Assembly: GCF_001857945.1 (NCBI RefSeq)
Contig: NZ_CP017770.1
Location: forward strand, 1,736,001 to 1,800,000
DNA: 64,000 nt
Source of the DNA: Paenibacillus crassostreae
Lineage (GTDB): Bacteria; Bacillota; Bacilli; Paenibacillales; Paenibacillaceae
Direction of reading: 5' to 3'
In this document: one piece after another, positions 17,832-26,447 of the stretch
Layout of the letters: the number at the start of each line of letters is the position of its first letter
Numbering within the stretch: the first letter of the stretch is position 1
Program-made: the position numbers and the translations under genes
Notes under the pieces: model-generated
The model's input: the letters and a program-made list of their open reading frames with translations, nothing else
Database searches by the model: none
What the model was told of the DNA's origin: nothing

Positions 17832-18812
17832 TCAGATCAATCTCTCTTCGCCAAGACGTTTGGCGATTGAATTCGCAGCAAAGATGAGGGTGATACTGAC
17901 GATGGTCTTAAATATTCCGGCTGCTGTGGCAAGTGAATAGTTACCTATTCGAAGTCCATATTTCAGTACGAAAATATCAATCGTTTCTGACCAATCGACG
18001 ACGAGACCATTACCTAATAAATATTGAACTTCAAATCCAGCTTCTAGAATCCAGCCTAAGTTCATAATTAATAGAATGACAATAATGGACTTAATACCTG
18101 GCAACGTAATATGTAACATTTTCTGGTAACGATTCGCCCCATCAATATCTGCTGCTTCATAAAGTTCTGGACTAATCGACGTAATAGCAGCAAGATAAAT
18201 GATCGCATTCCAACCCACTTCCTTCCAGACGTGAGATGATGCGACAATACCCCAGAAATATTTCCCTTCATTTAACCACATAATTGGACTATCTACAAAA
18301 CCTAACTTCATTAATAAGACATTCACGATACCATCTTCAATAGCTAATGAGTTAGCGACAAGCCCCGTTACAATAATCCAAGAGAGAAAGTGTGGTAAAT
18401 ACGAAACGGTCTGCACTGTTTTCTTGAAAAATTTAGATTTAATCTCATTGAGTAATATAGCGAATACAATCGCTGTCACGAATCCAAGGGCCATATTAAT
18501 CATACTCATAGCTAGTGTATTTCGTAATACTCGTAAGAAGGTCTCATCTGTAAATAGGAAGCTGAAATGCTTAAATCCTACCCAAGTCTGCTCCGTGAAA
18601 GCTTTCGCTGGTTTGAAATCCTGAAACGCCATTGACCATCCCCATATGGGAATATAAGAGAACAAAATAATGTATAAAATAACGGGTACAGACATGAACA
18701 TCAATTGTTTCTGATCACGAATCACTCTCCAACCTTTCTTTTTCGGGCTTATGAGAGTGCTTTTCTTAGATACTTCATTAGGGTTCGATACGGGTATATC
18801 AATTTCAGACAT
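17832..18812 (-). CDS. ABC sugar importer permease, LplB type
   Basis: A 326-residue permease with six helices and an EAA loop (ELYEAADIDGANRYQKMLHITLPGIK). Its N-terminus is cytoplasmic and charged (KKKGWRVIRDQKQL). The ATG at 18812 has GGAGGGAG six bases upstream; an upstream frame extension overlaps an intercistronic terminator and is rejected. The spacing of 14 bp to the next permease gene indicates one operon. Confidence 0.92.
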   Translation of the reverse strand: MSEIDIPVSNPNEVSKKSTLISPKKKGWRVIRDQKQLMFMSVPVILYIILFSYIPIWGWSMAFQDFKPAKAFTEQTWVGFKHFSFLFTDETFLRVLRNTLAMSMINMALGFVTAIVFAILLNEIKSKFFKKTVQTVSYLPHFLSWIIVTGLVANSLAIEDGIVNVLLMKLGFVDSPIMWLNEGKYFWGIVASSHVWKEVGWNAIIYLAAITSISPELYEAADIDGANRYQKMLHITLPGIKSIIVILLIMNLGWILEAGFEVQYLLGNGLVVDWSETIDIFVLKYGLRIGNYSLATAAGIFKTIVSITLIFAANSIAKRLGEERLI

Positions 18813-18840
18813 GCTCTCCCTCCATTTCTTTTTAAAAAGA

Positions 18841-18869
18841 AAGGTATGAAGCAATTTGCATCATACCTT
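18841..18869 (-). terminator. Intercistronic terminator/attenuator after the binding-protein gene
   Basis: Stem AAGGTATGA / TCATACCTT; on the minus strand it is followed by TCTTTTT. It sits between the solute-binding protein gene and the first permease gene. Such partial terminators lower permease expression relative to the binding protein. Confidence 0.7.
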
Positions 18870-18890
18870 CCTGATCCATATTTTTCCTGC

Positions 18891-20612
18891 TTATTCACTC
18901 CAATTTTCAACACGCCACTGAATCTGTTCATTCACTCGTGCTTCATAAGCTTCAATATTAGCTTTACCAAGTTCCTCTACATACTCATTCCAAACCTTAT
19001 CAAATTCATCAGGCTTAGATAAGATGGCCTTTGGTAAATGCTTCAATGAAAGATCATTGATCTTCGTATCTGCTACACTCGCTTCAGATCCTTCAATCAG
19101 ATCGATCTGCCAAGCTGCATAGTGAATAGGATTCTCTGGAGGTGCGGAAAAGAAATCAGTCCACATCCCATGTCCGTACGCATCTAGGATTTCCTTATCC
19201 AGCGGTTTCAGGCCATCTGTAAATTCTTTCAATTGTGAACCTGGAGTATTCGCATTCCCATCGCTAAACGATCCTTGAATTTTAGGGATATATTCCAAAA
19301 GATATTGTGCACGATTAGCTAGTTTCCACGCTGGATCTACTTGTTGATCACGCATCTCCTGCGTTCTATAGAACATTCCTTCTGCGTCTACTAGGTAATC
19401 ATCACCTTCGATTCCCCATTGTAACGTCTTCTGCCACTCCTCATCCATCATGGCTTCTAAGAACTTGATGATCCGAACTGGATCCTTAGCATTCACACTA
19501 ATACCGTAACCATTATTTAGATTGATAGGTGGACGATCACGATACCAGTCCGTAATACTATCATCATAAACTAAAGGAATTCCTACATAAGTACGATCAT
19601 CCTTTTTTTGTGTTGTCAGTGAATCCTCAGCAGATTGGAAGTTCCAGTGTTGATCGAACATTCCGAGAATACGACCACTAGCTACTTTCGCTAAATACTG
19701 ATCATAATTCTGAGCAAATGCTTCTTTATCCATCAATCCCAACGCATTAATATCATTTAACTTCTTATAATAATCTTTCGCGATTTGTTTATCTGCAAAA
19801 ATCTTGGCTACATTATTGTCTACCGTCACGCCACCATCGTTCGGATATCCAGCTAAATGCTGCGGTGCATTCTTGAGACCGAAAGTCCGCCAATCAAATG
19901 CTAGAGTTGAGAATCCAATCGTCGGTTGTCCATCAATTTCTGGATACTTTTCTTGGTATTGCTGAATGAGAGCGAAATATTCATCCAATGTCTTCACTTT
20001 TGGATATCCAAATTCCTTGAGAACTGCCTTCTGAATCCAGAAAGCTGGGCCCCCATACCAAGTTTCATTAAATGCCCCAGTATAAACACCATAGTTCGGC
20101 AACCAATAAATATGACCATCACTAGAGTCTTTCATTCTTTTTAAGTAAGGTTTATAATGTTCCAGCAATTTCGGGGCATGTTCTTCAAGCAAATCTTCCA
20201 AAGGAATGACTGCACCTGCTCCAACTAACTTCGTATCTGCTGTAATTAAATCTGGGTATTCACCACCTGCGATCATCACGCCCAGTTTTTGCTCATTATC
20301 CCCTACAAGAAACTCCATTTCGAGGGTAACTCCGAGTTCATCCTTAATCTTCTTGTAGATTTTATTACTCTCTGGTGCAGTCTGGCCTGGAGCGCCATTA
20401 TATACTGAGATCGTAATTGGCTCCAACTTTTCCTCGGTGTTAGTGTCCGTACTTGGAGTGTCTGTGCTTGGTGTATCATTGCTTATTGTGTTAGTCCCTG
20501 GTGTGTTAGTATTTGATGCGTTGTTGTTACTACTACATCCCATCATGACGACACTAAATATCATCATACAAATCAACACTGTCGTTAACGATCTTTTCCT
20601 CGTAACGCCCAT
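18891..20612 (-). CDS. Extracellular solute-binding lipoprotein, LplA type
   Basis: A 573-residue lipoprotein that should capture an oligosaccharide for the downstream permeases. Signal peptide with lipobox VMMGC (Cys26), then a Ser/Thr/Asn-rich linker (residues 27-60) and a large family-1-like binding domain. The length (over 540 residues) is typical of LplA-type proteins for oligo-uronides or other plant and host glycans. RBS GGGGG lies seven bases from the ATG. A perfect cre site sits in the promoter region. Confidence 0.92.
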   Translation of the reverse strand: MGVTRKRSLTTVLICMMIFSVVMMGCSSNNNASNTNTPGTNTISNDTPSTDTPSTDTNTEEKLEPITISVYNGAPGQTAPESNKIYKKIKDELGVTLEMEFLVGDNEQKLGVMIAGGEYPDLITADTKLVGAGAVIPLEDLLEEHAPKLLEHYKPYLKRMKDSSDGHIYWLPNYGVYTGAFNETWYGGPAFWIQKAVLKEFGYPKVKTLDEYFALIQQYQEKYPEIDGQPTIGFSTLAFDWRTFGLKNAPQHLAGYPNDGGVTVDNNVAKIFADKQIAKDYYKKLNDINALGLMDKEAFAQNYDQYLAKVASGRILGMFDQHWNFQSAEDSLTTQKKDDRTYVGIPLVYDDSITDWYRDRPPINLNNGYGISVNAKDPVRIIKFLEAMMDEEWQKTLQWGIEGDDYLVDAEGMFYRTQEMRDQQVDPAWKLANRAQYLLEYIPKIQGSFSDGNANTPGSQLKEFTDGLKPLDKEILDAYGHGMWTDFFSAPPENPIHYAAWQIDLIEGSEASVADTKINDLSLKHLPKAILSKPDEFDKVWNEYVEELGKANIEAYEARVNEQIQWRVENWSE

Positions 20613-20634
20613 TAACTAACCCCCTAAATCATAA

Positions 20635-20648
20635 TGTAAACGCTTGCA
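20635..20648. promoter_or_regulatory. CcpA operator (cre)
   Basis: TGTAAACGCTTGCA fits the Gram-positive cre consensus TGWAARCGYTWNCW at every position. It lies 23 bp upstream of the binding-protein start, where CcpA would block transcription. Carbon catabolite repression of this importer is well supported. Confidence 0.8.
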
Positions 20649-20713
20649 ATACCTATTATAAATGATCTATTCCTCTTTACCATTTGCAAACTATAGGTCT
20701 ACCCCCCATAAAT

Positions 20714-22531
20714 TTAGGTCCGATCATCCTCATTCATGTCCTCTTTCTTGATCTGACTAAGTGGAATCGTAAATTCTACCCTTGTACCCCGTCCTAATTG
20801 ACTCTCAATCCGGAATTCTACACATCCGTCATAGTAGAGTTCAAGTCTTTTATATACATTACGAATCCCTACATGTGCACCAGAATAGTCAATTTTTGAG
20901 ATAGACTCTATGACCTCTTGAATTCTATGCTCATCCATCCCCATACCGTTATCCTCTACAGTTACAATTAACTGGTCACTAGTTACATGTGCTGTGACCT
21001 CAATATTCCGGATCCCTTTTCGCGCTTGAAATCCATGCTTACATGCATTCTCCACTAACGGTTGAATGCTCATCTTCGGTATCTTGTATAATAATGCCGA
21101 CTCATCAATCGTCATTGTGTAGTCAAAATGTTCCATAAAACGAAACTTCTCAATTTGTAAATACATATCAGTAAACCGAGTTTCTTCTTGCAATGTTACA
21201 AGATCATCTGACCAACTTAACAAACGGCGAAGAATTAATGACAGGTCCTTAATAACATTTACAACCTCGGTATAACCATTCTTCGTACTAACCACCAACA
21301 AAGCATTCAACGTATTAAACAAAAAGTGGGGATTCAACTGACTCTGCAATACATTAAGCTCAGCACGAATCCGTTCAAGTTCTAAATCTTTCTTCTGAAT
21401 CTCTAATTTATATACATCGTTAATCAGCGAGTTAATTTTCCCTATCATCAGATTATAGCTATGAATCAGTCCACCCATCTCATCTTTACTTTCGGCTAAA
21501 ATCACTGGATCAAACACACCCATTCTGACCTTTCCCATATGCCTAGACAAGCTCTTCATTCGGAAATGATAAGATTTCAACATAATGATGATTAGAAGCG
21601 TCGGTATTAATGTACTGATCATCATCATTGTAATCATAAAGCTTCTTGATTGGTTCACCAGATCTGTTACTTTATGATGATTCGAAGTTCCGATTAATTT
21701 CCAACCCTTCATATAAGTAGCCACCCCTAAATTTCTCTCAAAGCGAACCTTCTCATCACCTATATCCCCGCTTATTGATAGCATTTCAGAAGAAGCCATC
21801 TTATCTTCCTGTTGACTTGTCAGCACAACACGATTGTGATTATCGATCAATTGAAATTCTAAATAATCCCGCTCGCTACTCAGAATCTCACTTAATTTAT
21901 CCATCTTGAGGTCAATTTTTAAATGCTTATTATAGGTTCGTAGATCTCTAAAGTTATCAAGTTTATACATAATACTAATCTGTCTAGTTGGTTTGTTCAG
22001 AGATAGGGATACTCCATTAATATAAGCATATACAATGACTTGATCGGTAGAGGATTGAATCTTCTTATACCATGAGGTACTTCTCAGGTTGGTATCTACA
22101 TAGAAATATTCACCACCACTTGCAATGGTGTCGTTATTCGTAAATATGCCTAGTTCCTGCAGATTGGGGTGAACTGACAAATGTACATTTAATTTGTTCC
22201 GCAAGATAAGATTATTGGCCTCATAGAATTCTACTGGGGTTGCATAAGTCCGGTCTATTGCCTCATATAGTGTTCTATCAATAGAGATTGTATGGCTTAG
22301 ACTAACTAAATCTTCGAACATCCTTGTCACTTCCTTCGTGGCTCGATTCATTGAGATCGCAATGTTCTCCTCTTCACGAAGTAGAATGTTCTGTGAAATT
22401 TGCTTATAGAAGAGAATGTTAATCGCAATAATGGGAATCAGCACACACAATAAGTAGATTAATAGGAATTTGTATTTCAATGGAATATCATTAATGATAT
22501 GAGTAAATCCCCTAATAGAGTGTCTCCGCAT
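20714..22531 (-). CDS. YesM-type sensor histidine kinase
   Basis: A 605-residue two-helix sensor. Membrane segments at about residues 20-40 and 290-315 frame an extracellular sensing domain, followed by a HAMP linker. The His_kinase domain has LNPHFLFNTLNALL with the phospho-acceptor His; the ATPase domain has PLVENACKHGF and DNGMGMDE. The ATG at 22531 is placed six bases after AGGGAGG, leaving a 26-bp gap from the regulator gene. It probably senses the sugar brought by the adjacent LplABC system. Confidence 0.92.
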   Translation of the reverse strand: MRRHSIRGFTHIINDIPLKYKFLLIYLLCVLIPIIAINILFYKQISQNILLREEENIAISMNRATKEVTRMFEDLVSLSHTISIDRTLYEAIDRTYATPVEFYEANNLILRNKLNVHLSVHPNLQELGIFTNNDTIASGGEYFYVDTNLRSTSWYKKIQSSTDQVIVYAYINGVSLSLNKPTRQISIMYKLDNFRDLRTYNKHLKIDLKMDKLSEILSSERDYLEFQLIDNHNRVVLTSQQEDKMASSEMLSISGDIGDEKVRFERNLGVATYMKGWKLIGTSNHHKVTDLVNQSRSFMITMMMISTLIPTLLIIIMLKSYHFRMKSLSRHMGKVRMGVFDPVILAESKDEMGGLIHSYNLMIGKINSLINDVYKLEIQKKDLELERIRAELNVLQSQLNPHFLFNTLNALLVVSTKNGYTEVVNVIKDLSLILRRLLSWSDDLVTLQEETRFTDMYLQIEKFRFMEHFDYTMTIDESALLYKIPKMSIQPLVENACKHGFQARKGIRNIEVTAHVTSDQLIVTVEDNGMGMDEHRIQEVIESISKIDYSGAHVGIRNVYKRLELYYDGCVEFRIESQLGRGTRVEFTIPLSQIKKEDMNEDDRT

Positions 22532-22557
22532 TCGCATCCTCCCTGAATATGATAGAC

Positions 22558-24123
22558 TCAACCATTATTTTTCTTATACATTGACGGGATACAATCCGTT
22601 AGAACTTTGAATTTCTCCACAAAATATTCCGGATTTGAGTAACCAACTTTCTTTGCAATATGTTCTATCTTTAAATCCGTCCGACGTAGTAACCTCTTCG
22701 CTTCTTCGATTCTTAAATAATGGATGTAGGCGTTAAAAGACATACCATTATATTTCTTGAAACATTGACCAAGGATCACCACATTCAATTTGAATTGTTG
22801 GGCAAGTGTTTGAAGCTGCAGTTTATGACTATAATTCAATTTCACATACTCGATAATTTCATACATCGGATCAAGCTCTGACTTCTCTTTCTTCAATACA
22901 TCTAGCATAGAGGCAATTTCGGTACATATTTCAATAAGTTCTCTCTTCAATTGCGTAATATAAATAGGGACATCCTCGGTAATCAAAGATACTCGATCGC
23001 TAATATTCTCTACAGCATTCCATTGCAGCATTAGATTCATTAACTGAGATCGGATGATCACCATAACATTCACAATATCCTGATAATTGGCTCCCATAGT
23101 ATTAAAATCTTCAAAAATCAAATGAATCTGCTCTGATAGCTCGACCAACTGCCCCTCTTTCACTATACTTATTAGCTTGTCTATACGCTTATTCAAAGTA
23201 TCATTAAACAGCCTATCTTTCGTTTGGGTAGTAAAGAAGAAGACCCCCGCTTTACTCGCTGTTAATCTAATCATCTTAGCTTGCAATGCCTGCTGGTATA
23301 ATTCGTGTAATTCTGTTAGTCCATACCCCTGACCACTTATGTAGAACGAAATGTCTAGTTGAAATGAGGATTTCACATATGAAGCTAATTTAGATAGATG
23401 ACTTATCACCGTTCTGCGGATCGTTGGTCCTTCAACCAACAAGACACCCATCCGACCATCTGGTTCATGGAACAATGAACATTTACACCAAGAGGTTATT
23501 TCTATGATGCATTGCTGTCCGATCTGTTCCATCACCGATTTAGGCATATTTCTGAGTACGTCATGCTTGTCACTCTCTAATTCTAACAATAGAATTCTAA
23601 AGGAGGGAGTTTTCTTAAATCCAAGCCAATCAGGGACATGAGAAGGCATTTCATTCAAAGATTCTCCACGAACCCATTGGGAAATCGTAGCGGTAAATGC
23701 CCTCTGTTTAATTTCCTGATCAAGAAGTAGCTGTTTACGTTCCAATTCCATATCTTGTTGAACCTTATGTAGAACCTCTTCCACTTCATCTGCCATAATG
23801 GGCTTCTGAATATAGTGAGATACCTTATAACGAATTGCCGTCTGTACATAATCGAATTTAATATGAGCGCTCAAAATCACAAATTTGGGGATAATTATGC
23901 ATTCCTTCATCGTCTTTTGAATCAGTGATAAGCCGTTCATGCATGGCATATCAATATCCGTTATGACCAAATCAGGCTTCAAACTATGCAGGAGTTCATA
24001 ACCTTCTTCTCCATCCATCGCTTCACCACATAGCTCGAACCCATACTTTGACCAATCCACCATCCATCGTAATCCTTCAAGAACATAGGGTTCATCATCG
24101 ATAATAAGAACTCTTTTCATCAT
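22558..24123 (-). CDS. YesN-type response regulator with AraC DNA-binding domain
   Basis: A 521-residue regulator. Receiver domain (IIDDEPYVLEGL, phospho-accepting Asp in VITDIDMPCMNG, Lys in IQKPI), a long middle region, and a C-terminal AraC pair of helix-turn-helices (IAKKVGYSNPEYFVEKFK). AAGGAGG precedes tandem ATGs at 24123 and 24120. With the downstream kinase it forms the usual YesMN unit that activates a neighbouring importer operon. A cre-like site lies 47 bp upstream. Confidence 0.92.
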   Translation of the reverse strand: MMKRVLIIDDEPYVLEGLRWMVDWSKYGFELCGEAMDGEEGYELLHSLKPDLVITDIDMPCMNGLSLIQKTMKECIIIPKFVILSAHIKFDYVQTAIRYKVSHYIQKPIMADEVEEVLHKVQQDMELERKQLLLDQEIKQRAFTATISQWVRGESLNEMPSHVPDWLGFKKTPSFRILLLELESDKHDVLRNMPKSVMEQIGQQCIIEITSWCKCSLFHEPDGRMGVLLVEGPTIRRTVISHLSKLASYVKSSFQLDISFYISGQGYGLTELHELYQQALQAKMIRLTASKAGVFFFTTQTKDRLFNDTLNKRIDKLISIVKEGQLVELSEQIHLIFEDFNTMGANYQDIVNVMVIIRSQLMNLMLQWNAVENISDRVSLITEDVPIYITQLKRELIEICTEIASMLDVLKKEKSELDPMYEIIEYVKLNYSHKLQLQTLAQQFKLNVVILGQCFKKYNGMSFNAYIHYLRIEEAKRLLRRTDLKIEHIAKKVGYSNPEYFVEKFKVLTDCIPSMYKKNNG

Positions 24124-24169
24124 GTTCCTCCTTTAAATCACTAGGAAAAGTATGCATGTTTATTAGTTT

Positions 24170-24183
24170 TGTAAGCGCATTCA
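24170..24183. promoter_or_regulatory. cre-like site upstream of the YesN-type regulator
   Basis: TGTAAGCGCATTCA matches the cre consensus except for one central position (A where T is preferred). It lies in the promoter region of the two-component genes. Confidence 0.5.
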
Positions 24184-24271
24184 ATAATACATCATTATTC
24201 TACAATAGAAATCCGAAATAATCTCTAACTATCCAAATATTATGTTATTTATATTATATATAAGCCAAAAA

Positions 24272-24300
24272 AAGAAGCTAGAGATAATACTCTAACTTCT
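24272..24300 (-). terminator. Rho-independent terminator of the dehydrogenase gene
   Basis: Stem AGAAGTTAGAG / CTCTAGCTTCT with one mismatch, followed on the minus strand by seven T. It lies 20 bp after the stop codon of the dehydrogenase gene. Confidence 0.85.
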
Positions 24301-24319
24301 TTATATTCCTTGAGTGAAA

Positions 24320-25189
24320 TTACTGTTCCATAATCTTATATTGTGCTTGCCATCCTAACATTTTCTTTGCTTTTGCACTTGATAACAGTGTGGCTCTTCC
24401 TTCAAGTGAATCACGAATATCAGTCACCCCTGGCAAATACCGCTTAACTAAATCTAGCGTAGGTTGATCTGAAGAAGAATCATCTGCAGCAAGATTTAAA
24501 GCGATCGCTCCAAGTCCATCTATCTCAATCGCCAGACGACAAGCGGAGGCGACATCTCTCGCATCAATGTAACTCCATAGAATACGAAGTCGATCCTCTG
24601 GCTGATCAAACCGTGCCTTCACTTCTGCATATCGTTCCGGTACAAGAATATTACCGAGACGGAAGCTTACTACCTGCATACCAGTTCGGCGATTAAATGC
24701 TTCTGCGGCGACCTCATTCACGATCTTAGACAATCCATAACTATCTTCTGGCAGTTGAGGGTGATCTTCATCCATAGGGATATATTTAGGTTCAAAGAAT
24801 TCATTGGCAAAGCAGATACCATATGAAGACTCGCTTGATGCAATAACTACTTTACCTATATTAAGATTAGCTGCAGCTTCCAAGATGTTATATGTACTCA
24901 TTACATTATTTCGATAGCACACTTCATTAGGATGAGTATAGGCTTGTGGAATGGCTGCGAAATGCACGATCCCTGCTACCTCTTGTCGGTGCCCACTACC
25001 ATATTGAGAGAGCGCATTATGAACTTGTCCCAAATCCGTTAGATCTGTTATGATCGTCCGACAAATAGATTCATCAGGGACTTTCATATCTAGATTAATC
25101 ACTTCATAATTCTGTTCTACAAAATGCTTCAATATCCATTTCCCTGCTAACCCGCTACCTCCGGTGACGATAACTCGTTGTTTACTCAT
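24320..25189 (-). CDS. NAD-dependent sugar dehydrogenase/epimerase (extended SDR), possibly uronate dehydrogenase-like
   Basis: A 289-residue extended short-chain dehydrogenase. NAD-binding TGGSGLAGKW, HFAAIPQAYTHP and SSESSYG, and the catalytic SYGLSK (YxxxK) are present. SYIDARDVASACRLAIE is shared with UDP-sugar epimerases and uronate dehydrogenases. Next to sugar-acid genes and behind a cre-like site, oxidation of a hexuronate is an attractive guess, but an epimerase on another sugar cannot be excluded. RBS AAGGAGG. Confidence 0.8.
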   Translation of the reverse strand: MSKQRVIVTGGSGLAGKWILKHFVEQNYEVINLDMKVPDESICRTIITDLTDLGQVHNALSQYGSGHRQEVAGIVHFAAIPQAYTHPNEVCYRNNVMSTYNILEAAANLNIGKVVIASSESSYGICFANEFFEPKYIPMDEDHPQLPEDSYGLSKIVNEVAAEAFNRRTGMQVVSFRLGNILVPERYAEVKARFDQPEDRLRILWSYIDARDVASACRLAIEIDGLGAIALNLAADDSSSDQPTLDLVKRYLPGVTDIRDSLEGRATLLSSAKAKKMLGWQAQYKIMEQ

Positions 25190-25221
25190 GATTTGCCTCC
25201 TTAGTTCCTATATCAATTTAT

Positions 25222-25235
25222 GGATAGCGCTTACA
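25222..25235. promoter_or_regulatory. cre-like site upstream of the dehydrogenase
   Basis: On the minus strand TGTAAGCGCTATCC matches the cre consensus except for the last base. It lies about 35 bp upstream of the dehydrogenase start. Confidence 0.5.
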
Positions 25236-25419
25236 CAAATTCATTGTATCGACAAAGTCTGATCCTGTAAACAGTTCGATTTGGACAATAGCCATTTACC
25301 ATGGCACCAATCGTAATCAGTAAATTTTATACTTCCCTTAATCTCTATAAGCTTTGTCATTGTGGCATACTGACAATTTAAGTTATACTTTACGTCGGTT
25401 TGTGAAAGGAGAAATGATC

Positions 25420-26328
25420 ATGTGGTTTGTATTTGCATTAATAACAGCTTTCGCTTGGGGCGGAGCTGACCTATTTTACAAGAAAGGTTCAGATAGCAGC
25501 GATAGATTCAGCCATATTAAGATCGTCATTATCGTTGGTTTAGTCATGGGGATTCATGGCATAGCTTATATGCTCATCACAGGAATAACATTTGATCCAA
25601 TGGACTTAGTTCGATATTTCCCTGTTTCCGCTCTTTACATTTTGTCAATGACCATCGGATATATCGGGTTGAGATATCTTGAACTTTCGATTGCATCTCC
25701 CGTGCAAAATTCATCTGGAGCCATAACAGCAATACTATTATTCATATTTTTCACCCACGAGCTGGGTATGCTTGAAATATTGGGTATAGTCATCATCACT
25801 TTAGGTGTGATTGGGATTGCTATATTAGAAAAGAAAGCTGAGAACAATGCTCTACGAGCAAATTCAACACTGATTGATAAGAAGTACCAAATTGGCTTTA
25901 TCGCCATCATCTTCCCGATTCTGTATAGCTTAATCGACGGACTTGGAACTTTTGCTGATGCAATCTATTTAGATGAGATGAAACTGATCAGTGAAGATGG
26001 AGCACTTCTTGCTTATGAGTTTACCTTTTTCATATGTGCCGTATTGTCATTTATTTACCTCAAATTCATAAGAAAAGAAAAATTCAACGTATTCAAAGAA
26101 CGAGACAAAGGATTGGCCGCTATTCTAGAAACAGCCGGACAGTTCTTTTATGTATTCGCTATGTCTAGTAACGCTATTATCGCAGCACCACTCATTGCTT
26201 CATACAGTATATTCTCGGTGATACTCTCCCGAATATTCCTCAAAGAGAAGCTCAGTAAGCTGCAGTACGCCGTTATTATTGTTGTGATTCTCGGTATTGC
26301 TCTGCTAGGTATCGCTGATGAAATGTAG
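25420..26328 (+). CDS. EamA/DMT superfamily transporter
   Basis: A 302-residue membrane protein with ten predicted helices in two EamA repeats (AFAWGGADLFYKKG at the start; SYSIFSVILSRIFLKEKLS in the second repeat). The substrate is unknown; metabolites or amino acids are usual for the family. The ATG at 25420 lies eight bases after AAGGAG; an ATG two codons earlier is too close to it. Single-gene unit. Confidence 0.9.
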   Translation: MWFVFALITAFAWGGADLFYKKGSDSSDRFSHIKIVIIVGLVMGIHGIAYMLITGITFDPMDLVRYFPVSALYILSMTIGYIGLRYLELSIASPVQNSSGAITAILLFIFFTHELGMLEILGIVIITLGVIGIAILEKKAENNALRANSTLIDKKYQIGFIAIIFPILYSLIDGLGTFADAIYLDEMKLISEDGALLAYEFTFFICAVLSFIYLKFIRKEKFNVFKERDKGLAAILETAGQFFYVFAMSSNAIIAAPLIASYSIFSVILSRIFLKEKLSKLQYAVIIVVILGIALLGIADEM

Positions 26329-26398
26329 ACTAGATTATTGACCTGCATTACATCTTATCAAGCAGAAAGCAGAAGGAGGCTCCTCATAGTCTATATAG

Positions 26399-26424
26399 AA
26401 CTTAAGAGAAACCTCTTTTAAGTT
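26399..26424. terminator. Weak hairpin between convergent genes
   Basis: AACTTAAGAG / CTCTTTTAAGTT with a 2-nt bulge, between the EamA gene and the end of the sugar operon. No clear U-tract. Confidence 0.4.
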
Positions 26425-26447
26425 ATAATAACGAGATAGATCATCAT

